Source of the DNA: Helichrysum umbraculigerum
Taxonomy: Eukaryota; Streptophyta; Magnoliopsida; Asterales; Asteraceae
DNA: 64,000 bases
NCBI GenBank assembly: GCA_949592205.1
Contig: CATIUR010000001.1
Coordinates: 334,744,250 to 334,808,249 of the forward strand
Reading direction: 5' to 3'
Each line of letters begins with the position of its first letter. Position 1 is the stretch's first letter. The notes beneath the pieces were generated by a model. It saw only the letters and a program-made list of their open reading frames with translations, was not told where the DNA came from and did no database searches. Positions 45,711-57,979 of the stretch are shown here, piece by piece. A program made the translations under genes and the position numbers.

Positions 45711-46253
45711 TGTTGAGATCTGAGCCACTGTCGAATCTGCTCAGAGTACAAGTATGTTGCCGCTGTTAGAAGTTTACCACTGTTAGTAGTTGCCACTGCT
45801 AGTTAGTAGTTGCCACTGTCAACTAGTTTTAGTCTAACAGTGCCACTGTTAATGTGTAATTTATATTTTGTATCAAGTACTCAACCACTGTTAATATACG
45901 AGTACTACCCCTGTTAGTAATATAGATAACCACTGTTGGTTAGATATAGTATGTTAGAGAGAATTATGGAATAGATATGATTCCATAATAGTTTGATTCT
46001 GTAAAGGACTCTATATGTTATAAATAGAGATCCTGTAAAACCTAGATAGATACTATTCATTCTAGTTATTAGCTTCAAGGTTGTAAACCCTAACACAATT
46101 GTGTGTTCGTATTATTATTAATAATATTGAAGCTTTTGATTAGATATTCTGTTATATTCAAGTTTGTTCTTCAAGTTATTAATAAACTATTCCGCAAGCT
46201 TATTAATAATCAATCAAAGTAATACATACTAAGATCTCTAGCTAGGATCATCA
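45711..46253 (+). repeat. 3' LTR of the SIRE-like element
   Basis: 543 bp; it differs from the 5' LTR at about four positions. Confidence 0.93.
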
Positions 46254-46258
46254 CAATG

Positions 46259-49200
46259 TTCTAGAGGGGTGACTCTAGGTTTCCACTAGGGGATAGACAT
46301 TCGGCTTTTCCTTAGCTTCCACGTGTTTGTACTACACTAGAGGTGTTTCCAACGCTATACTAAGTAGTGAGCCGTTTTACAGCGATCCCGTAGCTTCATA
46401 CGCTAACACAGATAAATATCTACTGTAACTTAGGCCAACAACTAAGGTGATAGTCACATGAAGGACTGGAAAGGGTGATCCGTAAACTACGTCTAGATGC
46501 ATGATAAGTTTAGATAGATACAAGGTTTAACAATTCCATTAATCATACCTAATTACAACTATCTAAATCATGGCAAACATACAAGCTACTACTCACAAAG
46601 CATGGCAATAAATATTTCCGACATTAATAAATCACAAACATCAAACAAGAACATTATGACAAATTAATATAAGAAAGAACGGATATTACCAGTAAATAAT
46701 TGCGAGCAGAATAACACTTGTATTTTGCCGAATAATATCCCAAATATTACAAATGCTAGCTTCTACGAACTAAATTACATAACTCCTCTAAAAGCAACGG
46801 ATTCTCCCCCTAATTTTTCCACTAGTTCCTAGAGAGAGAAACTAGAGAGAGAGACTAGAGAGAGAACCTAGATAGAGAAACAAAAACTAAAAAATGCGAA
46901 AACGTAAAGTGTAGTGAAGAAGTGACGGTGAGAATGGATGAGAATGTGAAGTGTGAATTTTGTTGAAAAATGGAGGAGGAAGCCTAGTATTTATAGAGAA
47001 CACTCAACCGTATTCTTCAACCGTATTCTAACCTTCAAATGCACAACCTTATCGCACAACCGTATAAAAATCACATTTTGTATGCTTGAACACGGGATAC
47101 ATGTGGTTTCAGCCGTATACGGGTGAGCTGGGGCAAATACGGGTGAATATCAACCGTACACCAACCGTATACGGTTGGTTTCAGCCTGATATCACGTAAA
47201 ACGTCACGTTTTTACTACCGATATCTCTCTCATTCTGGAATGATTCTTGGCATTTTAAACTCAAAAACAGTACAAATCAATAGTATTATGTCAAGAAGAT
47301 CAAAACAAGGTTGCACGAGCAAAATCAAGCAAAATGAACGAAAAACGAAGATTCCGCGCACAATTGAAGATTCAAGACATCAAAACAACATTTAGAGACA
47401 AAGTACCCTCCACTGAGATTTTTCTCATCCAAGATGTTCGTTTTTAAAATACGAATCCAACAAAAGAAGAATCGGCAAAAACAGACAAAGAATGAAGATT
47501 CTACGTACGCCGGGGATCCCAACGATCCATAGGAGAAATCCAAAGATGGGAGACATATTTTTGGGATATCTTTTCATCAAATTCTTCGTTTTTGAATTAT
47601 GAATCTAACGCAAAAAGAATCAACGCAAACGGACGCATAACAAAGAAGATACGCGCGAATTTAGAAACGCAGCAAAAGACGGCGAACCGGGATGGGTGGT
47701 AGCCACCAGCCGCCGGCCAGCCACTATCCGCCGCCGGCCAGCTGGTGGGCGGCGCCAGCCTCCCCTCCCCTGTCTTGTTTCCGCTTTTTGGTCCTTGCGC
47801 ATACCTGGTGCACCACCTTTACATGCTTTTTGGTACCCGGTGCACCACCTTTTCCACCTTTTGCTAATGTGTGCCTTGGAATACTAACGTGAGCCGAATT
47901 TCTCCTATAAATAGAGCCATCATGATTCATTTGAAGACACCTTGGAGAAAAACACCAACACACTCCATATTTCTCATATCTTTTCTTTCTTGTAAAATTA
48001 GTAGTTCTTCCTTTATGTTAGTTTAATTAATTAGAATAGCTAATTAATTAGCTAAGGAAGATTTGTACGGAGGTGCTCCGGGACGCATTTTAGCTTCGAG
48101 TTATTTGTACACCTTTCCAGGTTTTCAATCTATCTATCATATTTAAATATGTTTGTTCTTTATTTTAGAAGTTTAAATATGCATGCTAGAATTGCCATGA
48201 TCAATAAGATAACTCAATTGTCTGCTATGATAGTCGTTTAGAAAGTGTTAAAAATGTGATCTTGCGGTATGTTATGGGACTGCGGATGGTTTACATTACA
48301 AATAGATATAGGAATTAAATCTTTATCGTTTATCTGCCCAACTCATGTTGTGATTAAAACCTTATCCAAAAATGAATGTAGCTAACTCATAGGGTATAGG
48401 TCACTTAGTTATACTATGTTAGATTGAATCATTAAGCTCGGCATGGCCGGTGTTCTCTAGACCAAAATAGGATCCAAGAGACACGAAATATGGGAATAGA
48501 GGTAGATTAAGATTAAATTCATATAGACGATATTTTTGAGACAACTTTCGGAATATCCTCAACTTAGATAATACTTTTGTCGTACGCTTATATTGAACTG
48601 TTGCTTTGATCGTCTTATTGCATGTTCTTGTTTGATTGTTGCCTTAGGATCATCATAATAATGAAATATAAACGGCACTAATTATCGTGAAATAATATGA
48701 AGGCCCCTATTCGAATGTTCTTTGATATAGTACTGGAAACGCTTATGGCGGAGTACAAATGTATGGAAGTCAAGAACGACCGAAGGTAGTTATATTATGA
48801 ATCGAATAACAAACGTATTACTTAGGTTTCCATTTGTAGTATAAATCATCCCGGTTTTGTTGCCTCCCTGAGTAATGTTGATAACTCGTACGAATAAGTG
48901 ATGACATATTATCTGGCCGCCTAGACCAGTTGGCCCAACCTATTCTGGTGAGGATAACCCTCGTTCATAAGATTGTTTATTCAACAAACTATGCCATGAT
49001 TCGGACATCTCTGACGACCGAGATTGGGGAATAGGATTCGAGATCAACTGTCGGATAATGTGGGTGTACATTTGAGAGAACTTTCGGTGTATGCTTTAAT
49101 ATATTCTGCAATCCACATGACATTCTATTTGCCTGATTGTGGACACCTCCGCATTAGTTCGATAGGAGGATTGTAGTAATAGCTCACATTAACTTACGAA

Positions 49201-49546
49201 CCTATCTCCATTAGAACTCTCCATATTTAACAACTCATAAACCTCTTCATAGTAGACAATCACTTTAATTGCTGAACGCCCGAAGTAACCTCCACTTTTT
49301 AGTTTAGTTTAGTTTAGGATAGAAAACCCAAAACTAAAACCAACTCTTTTAACCCTAGCTAAATACTTAAAAGTTTCTAAACCCCCTAGTTTCAATTTGT
49401 CGTGCTTTGAAGAACGATCCTAGGTCATACATATCCTTTGCTAGCCCTTTGATTAGCATAACAGTAACCCTAGGCCCCAGACTTATAAATTTAAAACCCA
49501 CTGCTGTGCTACGTCACCATTAGAAATTCCGACAACCGGTGCGTGG
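46259..49546. other. older retroelement-derived DNA with two opposed promoters
   Basis: No gene with family resemblance. On the minus strand, CTATAAATA near 46997 is followed by a CT-rich leader (46990-46800). On the plus strand, CCTATAAATAGAGCC at about 47905 is followed by a leader-like stretch from about 47940. The section 47690-47770 is unusually GC-rich (GCCGCCGGCCAGC-type repeats). Diverged direct repeats of about 180 bp lie at 47335-47660. LTR ends were not found, so the elements are probably decayed or nested. Confidence 0.4.
47113..47174. repeat. CCGTATACGG palindromes
   Basis: Two perfect CCGTATACGG palindromes (47113, 47165) with partial copies between. The same 10-mer occurs twice, 21 bases apart, at 49557 and 49578. 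Confidence 0.8.
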
Positions 49547-51400
49547 TGTAACACAGCCGTATACGGCTGTGCACAGGCCGTATACGGTCTGTGTCCATGA
49601 AACCCCTAAATTTTTTTTTTCACACTAATATACTTTAGGTCCCAATTTAAATCTTCCCTGATTATTATTTGATTATCACCTATTTACTTTGACTCAAACA
49701 CAAAGAACAAAACAAGAATTTCTGGAAACGGACTAGTACCGCCGGGTAGCCCAATTACCCGCCGGGTAGCCCAATTACCCGCTGGGTAATGGGTGTACAA
49801 ACCGGGTACACTTGTATGCACCGGGTAGTCCATCTTGGACAACTTTCTGTGAAATTTTGAACATTAGTACCCGCCAGGTAGTCATGTTATTTTGCAGACC
49901 TGCAGATTTGTATAACTAATACCAATACACCAATCAATACCGTTTATATATGACTACTTCCATATGGTTGACCATGATTCACTCTCAAATTCAACTAATC
50001 AACCCACTTGACACATTATCATGATTTCTCTATTTCAACCCATCCAAAACATATTCATACCATATAACTTCAAAATTTCCAAGTTACTTGTATACATATG
50101 ACTTCTACTAAATTTTTGACTTTCAAATTCAACTTCACCAAAACTTAAACTTGACTCTTTTTAACAAATAGTTCAAAGCCAAGTTTAGGGCGTATTGCAC
50201 AAGTTAATACAAAACGATACGTAAAGAGAAGGCTTGCGACTTACACCAAGCAAGCTAATCCACGCTACTCCTTTTTAACGTCTTTATCTTCTCGATGTGA
50301 ACTACTACCTACAATACATTAACATAATACGAAGTATGCATACTTGCTTAATGAATATATAAACAACCAATTAAGCAATTCAAGCAACACATAACATAGA
50401 TTATAACTTGGAATTGATACACTTACACACATAATCATAATCATAAAATAAATGAGCATAGGTAGAGATTAATATCAATTGGATCCGCGGTACATAAGAT
50501 ACAGTTTGTGCTTAGCACATATTTCGTGATACTCAATATTTCGTAACAACTAACCTCTACTCTATTGCTCAATCACATATTTCACAACAATTCCATACAA
50601 TAATACTAAATACAATAAAGTGCAAGAACAACAACAATAACATGGTTATGTAAAACCTCTTGCTCGTAAGCAATCCGGAATCACATAACCATCACTTAAT
50701 TGATTCTCTATATACTCACCTTAATAATTGATGAAGTTTCGAGCAACAACGATACAAGTTATTCCAATCCTTTCACACCTATACACATAATACATAATGA
50801 TACATTTAGAGTCTAAAACTCATAACAACTAGTTAGTGAATCATAATTCACTCTCCCCCACTTTGATTAGTCTAATTATTTCATTATCTACTAATCAAAG
50901 CTAAACTTTCAAGAACCATAATTATTTCTAACCTTCAAATTTCTTAGATTCTTTATTGAATTCGTGTTTAGATAACTTATGAAACTCTATTAACATGATT
51001 AACCACCCTCTAGGTTAACTAATCCAAACTTGAATAGTTTTTAACAAGACTCACAATTTCACCAAGAATACCATTGATGAATTATTCATTTTCATGAATT
51101 GAAATGATTACCACTAGTGATAATCATGTTAATAAAAACTAACTACATCAATCCCATGCCCTATTTCAAACCAATTTAATGACTAAAACCCATTTACCAC
51201 CTAAACCCTAGATTATGAATCATGAAGAAAATACTTACAAGGAAGTTAGTGATGAATCAAAGATTCTAGGGCTTGAATTGAAGTAGATTGAAGAATTGAT
51301 GAGGATGAAGAAGGTTAACGGCTTTGGTTTCTCACAGTTTGAAGATTCTGGAAATTTTAGAAGGAATCAGAATTAGGAACGTATATGTGTATATAAATTT
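49547..51400 (-). mobile_element. probable Gypsy-type LTR remnant, minus strand
   Basis: The plus-strand left edge TGTAACACAGCCG would be the 3' end (..GTGTTACA) of a minus-strand LTR. TTTATATAC (minus) near 51395 followed by a leader with splice-donor-like TTGTAAGT near 51240 resembles the layout of the Tekay-like LTRs above. It contains the 20-bp tandem word GCCGGGTAGCCCAATTACCC (49741-49800). The right end and a target duplication were not found. Confidence 0.4.
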
Positions 51401-52410
51401 TAATCATTTTATTTCGTACAGTCTGGAACTGACAAACCATTTACGTTTTATATTATATTACATTATTCATATAATAATGTTTCGAAATACTTATATTTTT
51501 AGATACACTAAAATAATACCTTGAATATTGGGTTACCTGTGTATTCCTTTGCTTACCGTCATTTACGTTTCTTCTCGAATTGTTATCATGTATGAAGATC
51601 CATAGGATAGTAACTTGAAACGTTGGATGAATTTGAAACCTCCTATCCGATAGTTCGACGATATTGCTTGATCATGATATTGCTCTTGAAAGTACAACTA
51701 CAAATTGGCTACCCATCCGTATATCGGTATATGGCACGCTTCGTCGAAAAACTGTTTCACACTTTTGATGGAAGGATTATGGTTTTAACATTATTCCTTT
51801 CGACGATGTTTTATCTAACAATTTCTCGATAATCATATAGTAGGTGATACTATAATGGAATCTAAGATTAATTTGATATGGTTAATTGCTATTCACAATA
51901 TTCTTTTGCTTTTAACATCTTCCAAAATTTCATGAATTCTTTTCAAATCATATGATTATTAGTGTTGTCCATGTTAGTCTTATCGTCCACGTCAAATTTA
52001 AAGGAAAATATTACTTAACAAACAAGAACATAATTTCATTCTAATTTATAATCTCTTCTTGCAATCATAATTTACTGCACTTTCAGTTGTATTTAAATAG
52101 TTAATAGTTAATACGACGTATTTTAATTTATGTTTACGTAGCAGGAACAAGACAAAATGTAATTTGTGAGATTTTAATGTTAATTTTGTGCTTTTGTTAC
52201 TTAAAAGTCAATATCTATATGAATATATCTATCTATCTAAATAATTAAAGAAGTGGACCTACAATGAGTTGTCATTTATTCATCCATGACACATCACTTA
52301 CATCATAATATGTGTCTTTATAATATGAAACAAGCTTGATGAGGTAGATATTCCTACACTCACAAATTAAATCCTCATTCCTATTTATATTGTCCTCCAA
52401 TAAAGAAAAA
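51401..52410. other. AT-rich non-coding DNA left of the first Helitron
   Basis: No gene seen. The last 43 bases (52367-52410) are duplicated at 57992-58033 beyond the Helitron. Confidence 0.5.
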
Positions 52411-53879
52411 CTAGATCATAACCCGCAAAAATTGCGGGCTAACAAATTTTTTTTTACTCACAAATATTTAGTGTTAAAAAATTATGTTGGATAAAGCATA
52501 ATTTATCAATTACTTAAATGACGTTGATTTTGTATTTGTAAATAACGAAAATTCTATAATATAACAAAAAATGCAATACGCTATACACGTTTAATACTAA
52601 AAAAAGGAATTGGTATATCTTAATGCTATTTTTGAAGTTAAATAATTTGTCGTTACTATTTTCTAAAATTAGCTCATTCTTTCCGGGCAAAAAAAAAAAA
52701 AGAGCATGAAGGTAAGTACTGATTCAAAATCAATATAATATTCGACATTCAAAAGACCAAACTGTTAACATTTTAACCAAAGAAGTCTAAAATATCAAGG
52801 AAATAGGTAAATGATTCAATTCAGACGTGCATTTCGTGGCCTTGCAACCGATAAGGTACTCATAGCTAGAAGCCTAGCGAAATAGTTCGATGTTGCAGCC
52901 ATGCCAACGCAAATTGTCATATAGTCATAATTGCATGAATTCCTTTAAATCGTATTATCCCAAAGAGATTCACCCTACACATGTGATAGTGAATATCATA
53001 CAACATTCAATCTAAGTTTTTAATATAAATTACATCATGTAAGTAAGTAAAATAAATAAACAATAGCATAGTTTATGACAAAACAAACAAACAAACAAAA
53101 TTATTAGTCTAATTAGTTAAATTATGTAATACCTAGTGTAGTTAATCCTCCACCACTCTATAACCTACTCATAGCCTTAGACATTTGAGACATGTAAGTG
53201 GACACATTTGGTGGAAATGCTATAATGTATGTAGAAGTAAATGATACTCTATAATCCCACGTACTACTGAAAAACTAATGATCACACATGATAATCAATA
53301 TCCATATTAGCGTGCAAATGACCAACAAATAGTTGCCCGGCTTAATGCTCCCACCTGAAACAAATTTTCCAACAATAAGAAATGTGTCCAATAAGATAGC
53401 AGCTATATCTTTATAGCAAATCAAATACTGCACATCCAAATCTTTAAAACAACAATAAAAAGAAAAATGGGTCAAGGCTCAATCACTTCACGGCCAACTC
53501 ATACTCGAGACTGCAAACATTATATGTGATCTATGTTCCCTTATTTCCCACAAAATAAAAATCGACTTTAAAACAAAAAATGGTTTAGTCTTGATTATTA
53601 AACAATATTGAACATCCTTCTATAGAATTAAATGAACTATGGTGCCATTCGGGTTATCTTATATATCTCTACCAGGTATAACCACAAAATTAGCATAAAC
53701 TAAAGCATCGCGAATTAGCTTAAACATTCCAAATGTTGACCCGAAATATATGTTTCAATCGTAGCTAAAAAGTTGTGTTACATCACGTGCATTGATACAA
53801 TAGAACATCATTATGCATTTTTAAACATGAGTGAAGACTACATACAAACTGACCTTGATGATTTTAAGGTTGCCACCTA

Positions 53880-54234
53880 AACGATACCAATCACCGGTAA
53901 AGATTGCGAACTTGGATCACCTACTTCGGTAACCAACTCCACACCAGCATCCCAATTATATCTTCTCTCAGAATTAGCAAGTTCAATTTGCACTTGCAAA
54001 AGAATCTCTGGAGTGGACATCGGAACATATGGTTTCCCATACAAAAAACTTATACATGATCAAAGAGCACGTCTCACAAACCATAAAATAGAGTAAACAA
54101 AATTAAAAATTCTTTTCTTTTTCATTTTTCAAAGAATAGATATAATGCTCTGTACCTGTTCATCATCTTGTGGGGTGTTATAACCTCTGTAGGTTCGCAC
54201 ATGAAGATCCAAACTGTGGTGTTGAGTCTCGTCG
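53880..54234 (-). pseudogene. captured gene fragment, two exon-like pieces
   Basis: 54234-54156 (minus) reads without stop after an AG and ends before GT, with words such as HSLDLHVRTYRGYNTPQDDE. A second open piece continues at about 54046-53880 with GKPYVPMSTPEILLQ and RRYNWDAGVELV, then a TAG. The high-complexity residue mix is unlike the AT-rich surroundings. The parent gene is not recognised. Confidence 0.45.
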
Positions 54235-54944
54235 CTTACAGATTATTAAAATGCAAGACCTTCGTTGGTGTTCTAGAGTGAGAAATTCTACATCTACACC
54301 AAAATGTTAACAAAATAAGATATAAAATTTATGTATCACCATTCAATTATATAATATGAAGAAAAAGGAAAAAGAAAAAACCACCGAAGAAATTAGTGTT
54401 CTTAATATGACACGAAACCTTGTTTCCCATGTAAACATCCAATCTATTGATCATTATAAAACAGGTGGCAAGTTCGACCCATTCACATGTAAATGGGTAA
54501 ATTTTGGCCATGGTTCATCTCAAATGGGTCGTTATAAACTTGAGAGGCCTATGTGTGCCCATATAAATTTTCACTCCACATTCCGATGCATAACTAAGCA
54601 CGTAATTGATACAATACAAAGTTTTGATTGTTATAATGACATCAATCAATTATAGCTATTTCACCCAAGATCTCGTTTAACCATCACTATCTCCCTGACA
54701 ATGAAACCAAATACATGATCTTACATTTATTAAAATCAAGCAACCATAAATACGCAAGATGAGATTTCATCAGCTTCAATAATATACCTTCGACTTAGGA
54801 TAGATGTTATATAACTAAGGTGCTGGTTCTTTGCTGCTTTTTACAGAGCACGGATACCATCTTGATTCATCATGTTTCTATTCAAATAGCATGTCTCCGC
54901 ATATATCAAATGCCTTGATATATATATGAAGACGTACCTTTTTG

Positions 54945-55120
54945 GGAGAACTCCAAACATGTACATAGGATTTGGTTGAGCATGATTAACGGCTGCAGCT
55001 GCTTTTAGAAGCTGAACAGACTCGTCACCACCAATATACATTCCATGTTCCAGCTCACCTTCACCAACCAAATGGGGTCGTAGAAGTAGCGGAGACATGC
55101 AATCTTTGATGCTGGAAAAA
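54945..55120 (-). pseudogene. captured gene fragment, exon-like piece
   Basis: An open minus-strand piece with MSPLLLRPHLVGEGELEHGM and GGDESVQLLKAAAAV. It is high-complexity and protein-like. It may belong to the same captured gene as 53880-54234, since it lies upstream of it on that strand. Parent unknown. Confidence 0.45.
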
Positions 55121-56589
55121 CACATATGACTCACAATTTTGTTCACAGCAACAACTTCTATTACTATCAATATTCTGCTAACGCCTAATACACATTACAA
55201 AGAGTTATTACCATGTATCAAGTGTTTGAAGGTAGCATGAAAAGAACCCAAAAAAATATAATTCAATTAGCAATTATTTAAAAGTTGGGATTAACTTGGG
55301 GAGTCTCATTGTATAATGACGACCTAATTTTGATTTTCTTATAATTATAAAGAGAAATAGTACACTCAATCGAATTAGGATATGGTGATGGTATACATTT
55401 GGTGGTGTAGGTGAAGGCACAATGAGGAAAACAAAGAATTAGGATATGAGTTCTCAGACTCTTGGAGACGACGTACCCTTAATAGAATCATGTGAACCAT
55501 GCCAATTAATTAAACTGATGGGATAGCTGGCAAACAAAAAAAAGAATGATGAATCATAACAAACAGATAAATTGATCAAAGTGATTTTAAATCAAACCCA
55601 ATGCCGAAGAATGTGACAAAGGTCAAGTTAACTAAGCTTCATGGGTTGGTCAAATTATATGCATGTATGAATGTAGTATAACCGAGTAAAATGAAGCCTT
55701 GAAGTTTGAAGTTACACGAAAAGAAAATAGTAAAAGCAGTGGACAGAAGGAAGGGTGTGTTGAGACAACTTGTATAAGTATACTACGATTCCCGGGAGTT
55801 ACATAAATAATATAATATTAGTACTAAAGTCTCGGCTAGACCTCAATTGTCACCAAAAAATAGAACGATCAATAACATGTGTTAGATAATCATGGAAATC
55901 AGAATACAAACAAACACATGATTTTAAATTATTCACCTGATTAACTGTGTGTTCAATCCCTAACACTCCTCTAAAAGCTCTAATTGCTACTCTTGCCTAC
56001 GTTAATCCTTCCTTATTACTTTAATTGGTCAAATAGATATTGTAACTTTCAGACTATGAACATTGTAACTTACGCTTGTTACTATAACCTTTATATTTGC
56101 AGGTCCCAACATTACCCAGCAATAGAACGCTCAATATATGAAAAGGGGAAGACCACACCTTGCTGCTTACCATGATCAAAATTTGAGTAACATCCTCATA
56201 GCCTACGATGTGATCTTTAGACAAATACTCCACCTACAAGCTGTCTTTAGTATCTGTTTCAATTTAAATCGTCTCATTACAACTTCATGAACCAACTCTT
56301 TTGAAGCATCTGATCACTTGAGCCATCCTTTTGAAAAACTTAATATGTATTTAAACAAATAAGCTGTTGAATTCAACTCAAAAAATAAACTAATAGAAAA
56401 TCAGTTAGTCCAAATTGAACCGAAAAGATCAGCTAAAATCCAATCTGAAAGGCATTAATTGATCAACAAACACCACATCATGCTAAAATATATAAGAAAC
56501 CAAAGTAAAAGCAAAACCACATGTAAGAAACTCTCACTGATATTTTATCAAACACGTGGAATGCATTAAGAAAATAGTACTATAATTAT

Positions 56590-56886
56590 ATGAGTAGTAT
56601 TTTAACCAAATTGCAATACCTATTGATGATGATGAAAAATATTGAAATTCATGATGAACATAAAACTGAATTCGAGATATATATTGACACAATACCTTGT
56701 CATGCGTTGCTGAATATCATGTCTCTCAAATCTATCGAAAAGAGGTATTCGTATCTAGGTAATTCATGCCCGATCTGTGATGAAGATTCTGAGTCAATTG
56801 ATCAAGTTTTAATCCATTGTTCATGGATTAAAATTAATGAAACTAATAACTGGTTCCTTTTATCAACATCAGCAAAAAAAACTTAA
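56590..56886 (+). pseudogene. possible LINE zf-RVT fragment
   Basis: A short plus-strand ORF ending in a CPICDEDSES ... LIHCSW pattern like the zinc-binding reverse-transcriptase tail (zf-RVT) of plant LINEs, and followed by a stop. There is no RT upstream. Weak support. Confidence 0.35.
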
Positions 56887-56996
56887 TTAAAAGAAAATTG
56901 ATACTTACCTGAAGAAAATGGTTATCGATCAATTACTTTGAAAGAATCATGATAGAGATAATTAATTGATACTTACATGACGTTCCAAACTCATCT

Positions 56997-57152
56997 CCTT
57001 GGTGATCACCAATCCTATCCACTGCATATATATGGTGTTTATAATCTGACACGTCAACCATGGAAACAAAAAGTCCTTGGTGATCACCAATCCTATCCAC
57101 TGCATATATATGGTGTTTATAATCTGACACGTCAACCATGGAAACAAAAAGA
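56997..57152. repeat. 78-bp tandem duplication
   Basis: Two nearly identical 78-bp units (56997-57074, 57075-57152). On the minus strand each reads as 26 codons with SMVDVSDYKHHIYAVDRIGD, which suggests a duplicated exon of a captured gene. Confidence 0.9.
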
Positions 57153-57469
57153 TGTGTTACTATTAATGAGTAAGACATATAAAACTTTCATTCAGGCATT
57201 CAATCAAACACTTGGTGTGCGCTTTTCAAATTTGGGTACAGTATACAAAATATCAATGAAACTCATATTCAATCTTCTCAAAACCATTGCCAAATGGCAA
57301 CAAATCAGCCATATCTACTTTTTTAATTAATACACAAATTCGAGGTCTTCTTGATAAAGATACATTCTAATACTATCATGGTATGATTTCTACCGATATA
57401 CAATACGAATGAAATGAGATGTAACAATTAAATTCAGTTCCAGATGAAAAAGTGGAGAGAAAAATACCA

Positions 57470-57560
57470 AACTTGCCAAAATCTCAAGTGGTTACAGTTG
57501 CTCGTCCGCCGTCGACCGTCGGCGTCGCCGTTCGGTACTCTTCCGACGTCACTGCCGCCG
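57470..57560 (-). other. GC-rich captured segment near the Helitron 5' end
   Basis: GTCGACCGTCGGCGTCGCC-type sequence in an otherwise AT-rich element, probably the 5' part of a captured gene. No product can be named. Confidence 0.35.
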
Positions 57561-57979
57561 CACAGGGGTAATTTATAGGTTTTCATGTCTTTCTTGTCCG
57601 AGCAATTGATTGATACGGACAAGAAAGGATGATTAGATGCTTCAATTTTGATAATTTTGATTGGGGATTCATGGGTTTGCTTGATTTTGGTGCTGAATTT
57701 TGGTTTGGTCGACAGTGTTTTTTTTTTCCCATTTGGTCGGCGGTTTTTTTTCCCCTTTGGGCGGCGCCTTCTTTTTTGTAATGAAGGGTACTGAATAACA
57801 TGGGGGTAATTTGGGAAAAAGCTAGGTAAAAAAGTTAGTGATTAATTAATCATTTTTTTAAAGACAATCAAGGGCTAAGATCAATCAAGCTAAGGAAATG
57901 AAAGGGTGAGATTAACTTAGAAGTGCTATTTTAGAAAATGATTAACTAATATAGCTTCTCTTTTAATATATAAAGTAGA

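Larger units (their letters stand above)
34423..46253 (+). mobile_element. Ty1/Copia element, SIRE/Maximus-like, with large third ORF
   Basis: LTRs of 543 bp at 34423-34965 and 45711-46253 (TGTTGAGATCTGAG ... ATCATCA). The duplication CAATG is at 34418-34422 and 46254-46258. Primer site TGGTATCAGAGC at 34968-34979; purine tract AGGGGGAGAT at 45701-45710. Copia order gag, protease, integrase, RT, RNase H, then a 1287-aa ORF in the place of the env-like ORF of SIRE-type elements. The LTRs differ at about 4 positions (0.7%). gag-pol has frameshifts, a nonsense codon and an integrase deletion, so the copy is not autonomous. A CCACTGTTAG-like decamer is scattered through the non-pol parts. Confidence 0.93.
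52411..57979 (-). mobile_element. Helitron 1, complete ends, minus strand
   Basis: Minus-strand 5' end TCTACTTTATATATTAAAAG (57979 leftward) and 3' end with hairpin CCCGCAATTTTTGCGGG, seven bases, then CTAG (52414-52411). The host bases are A (52410) and T (57980), the Helitron A^T rule. There is no target duplication, and the host reads through across the junction as a 54-bp tandem pair. 5569 bp. No Rep/helicase is recognised, so it is non-autonomous. It carries gene-fragment-like exons on its own strand. Confidence 0.85.
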
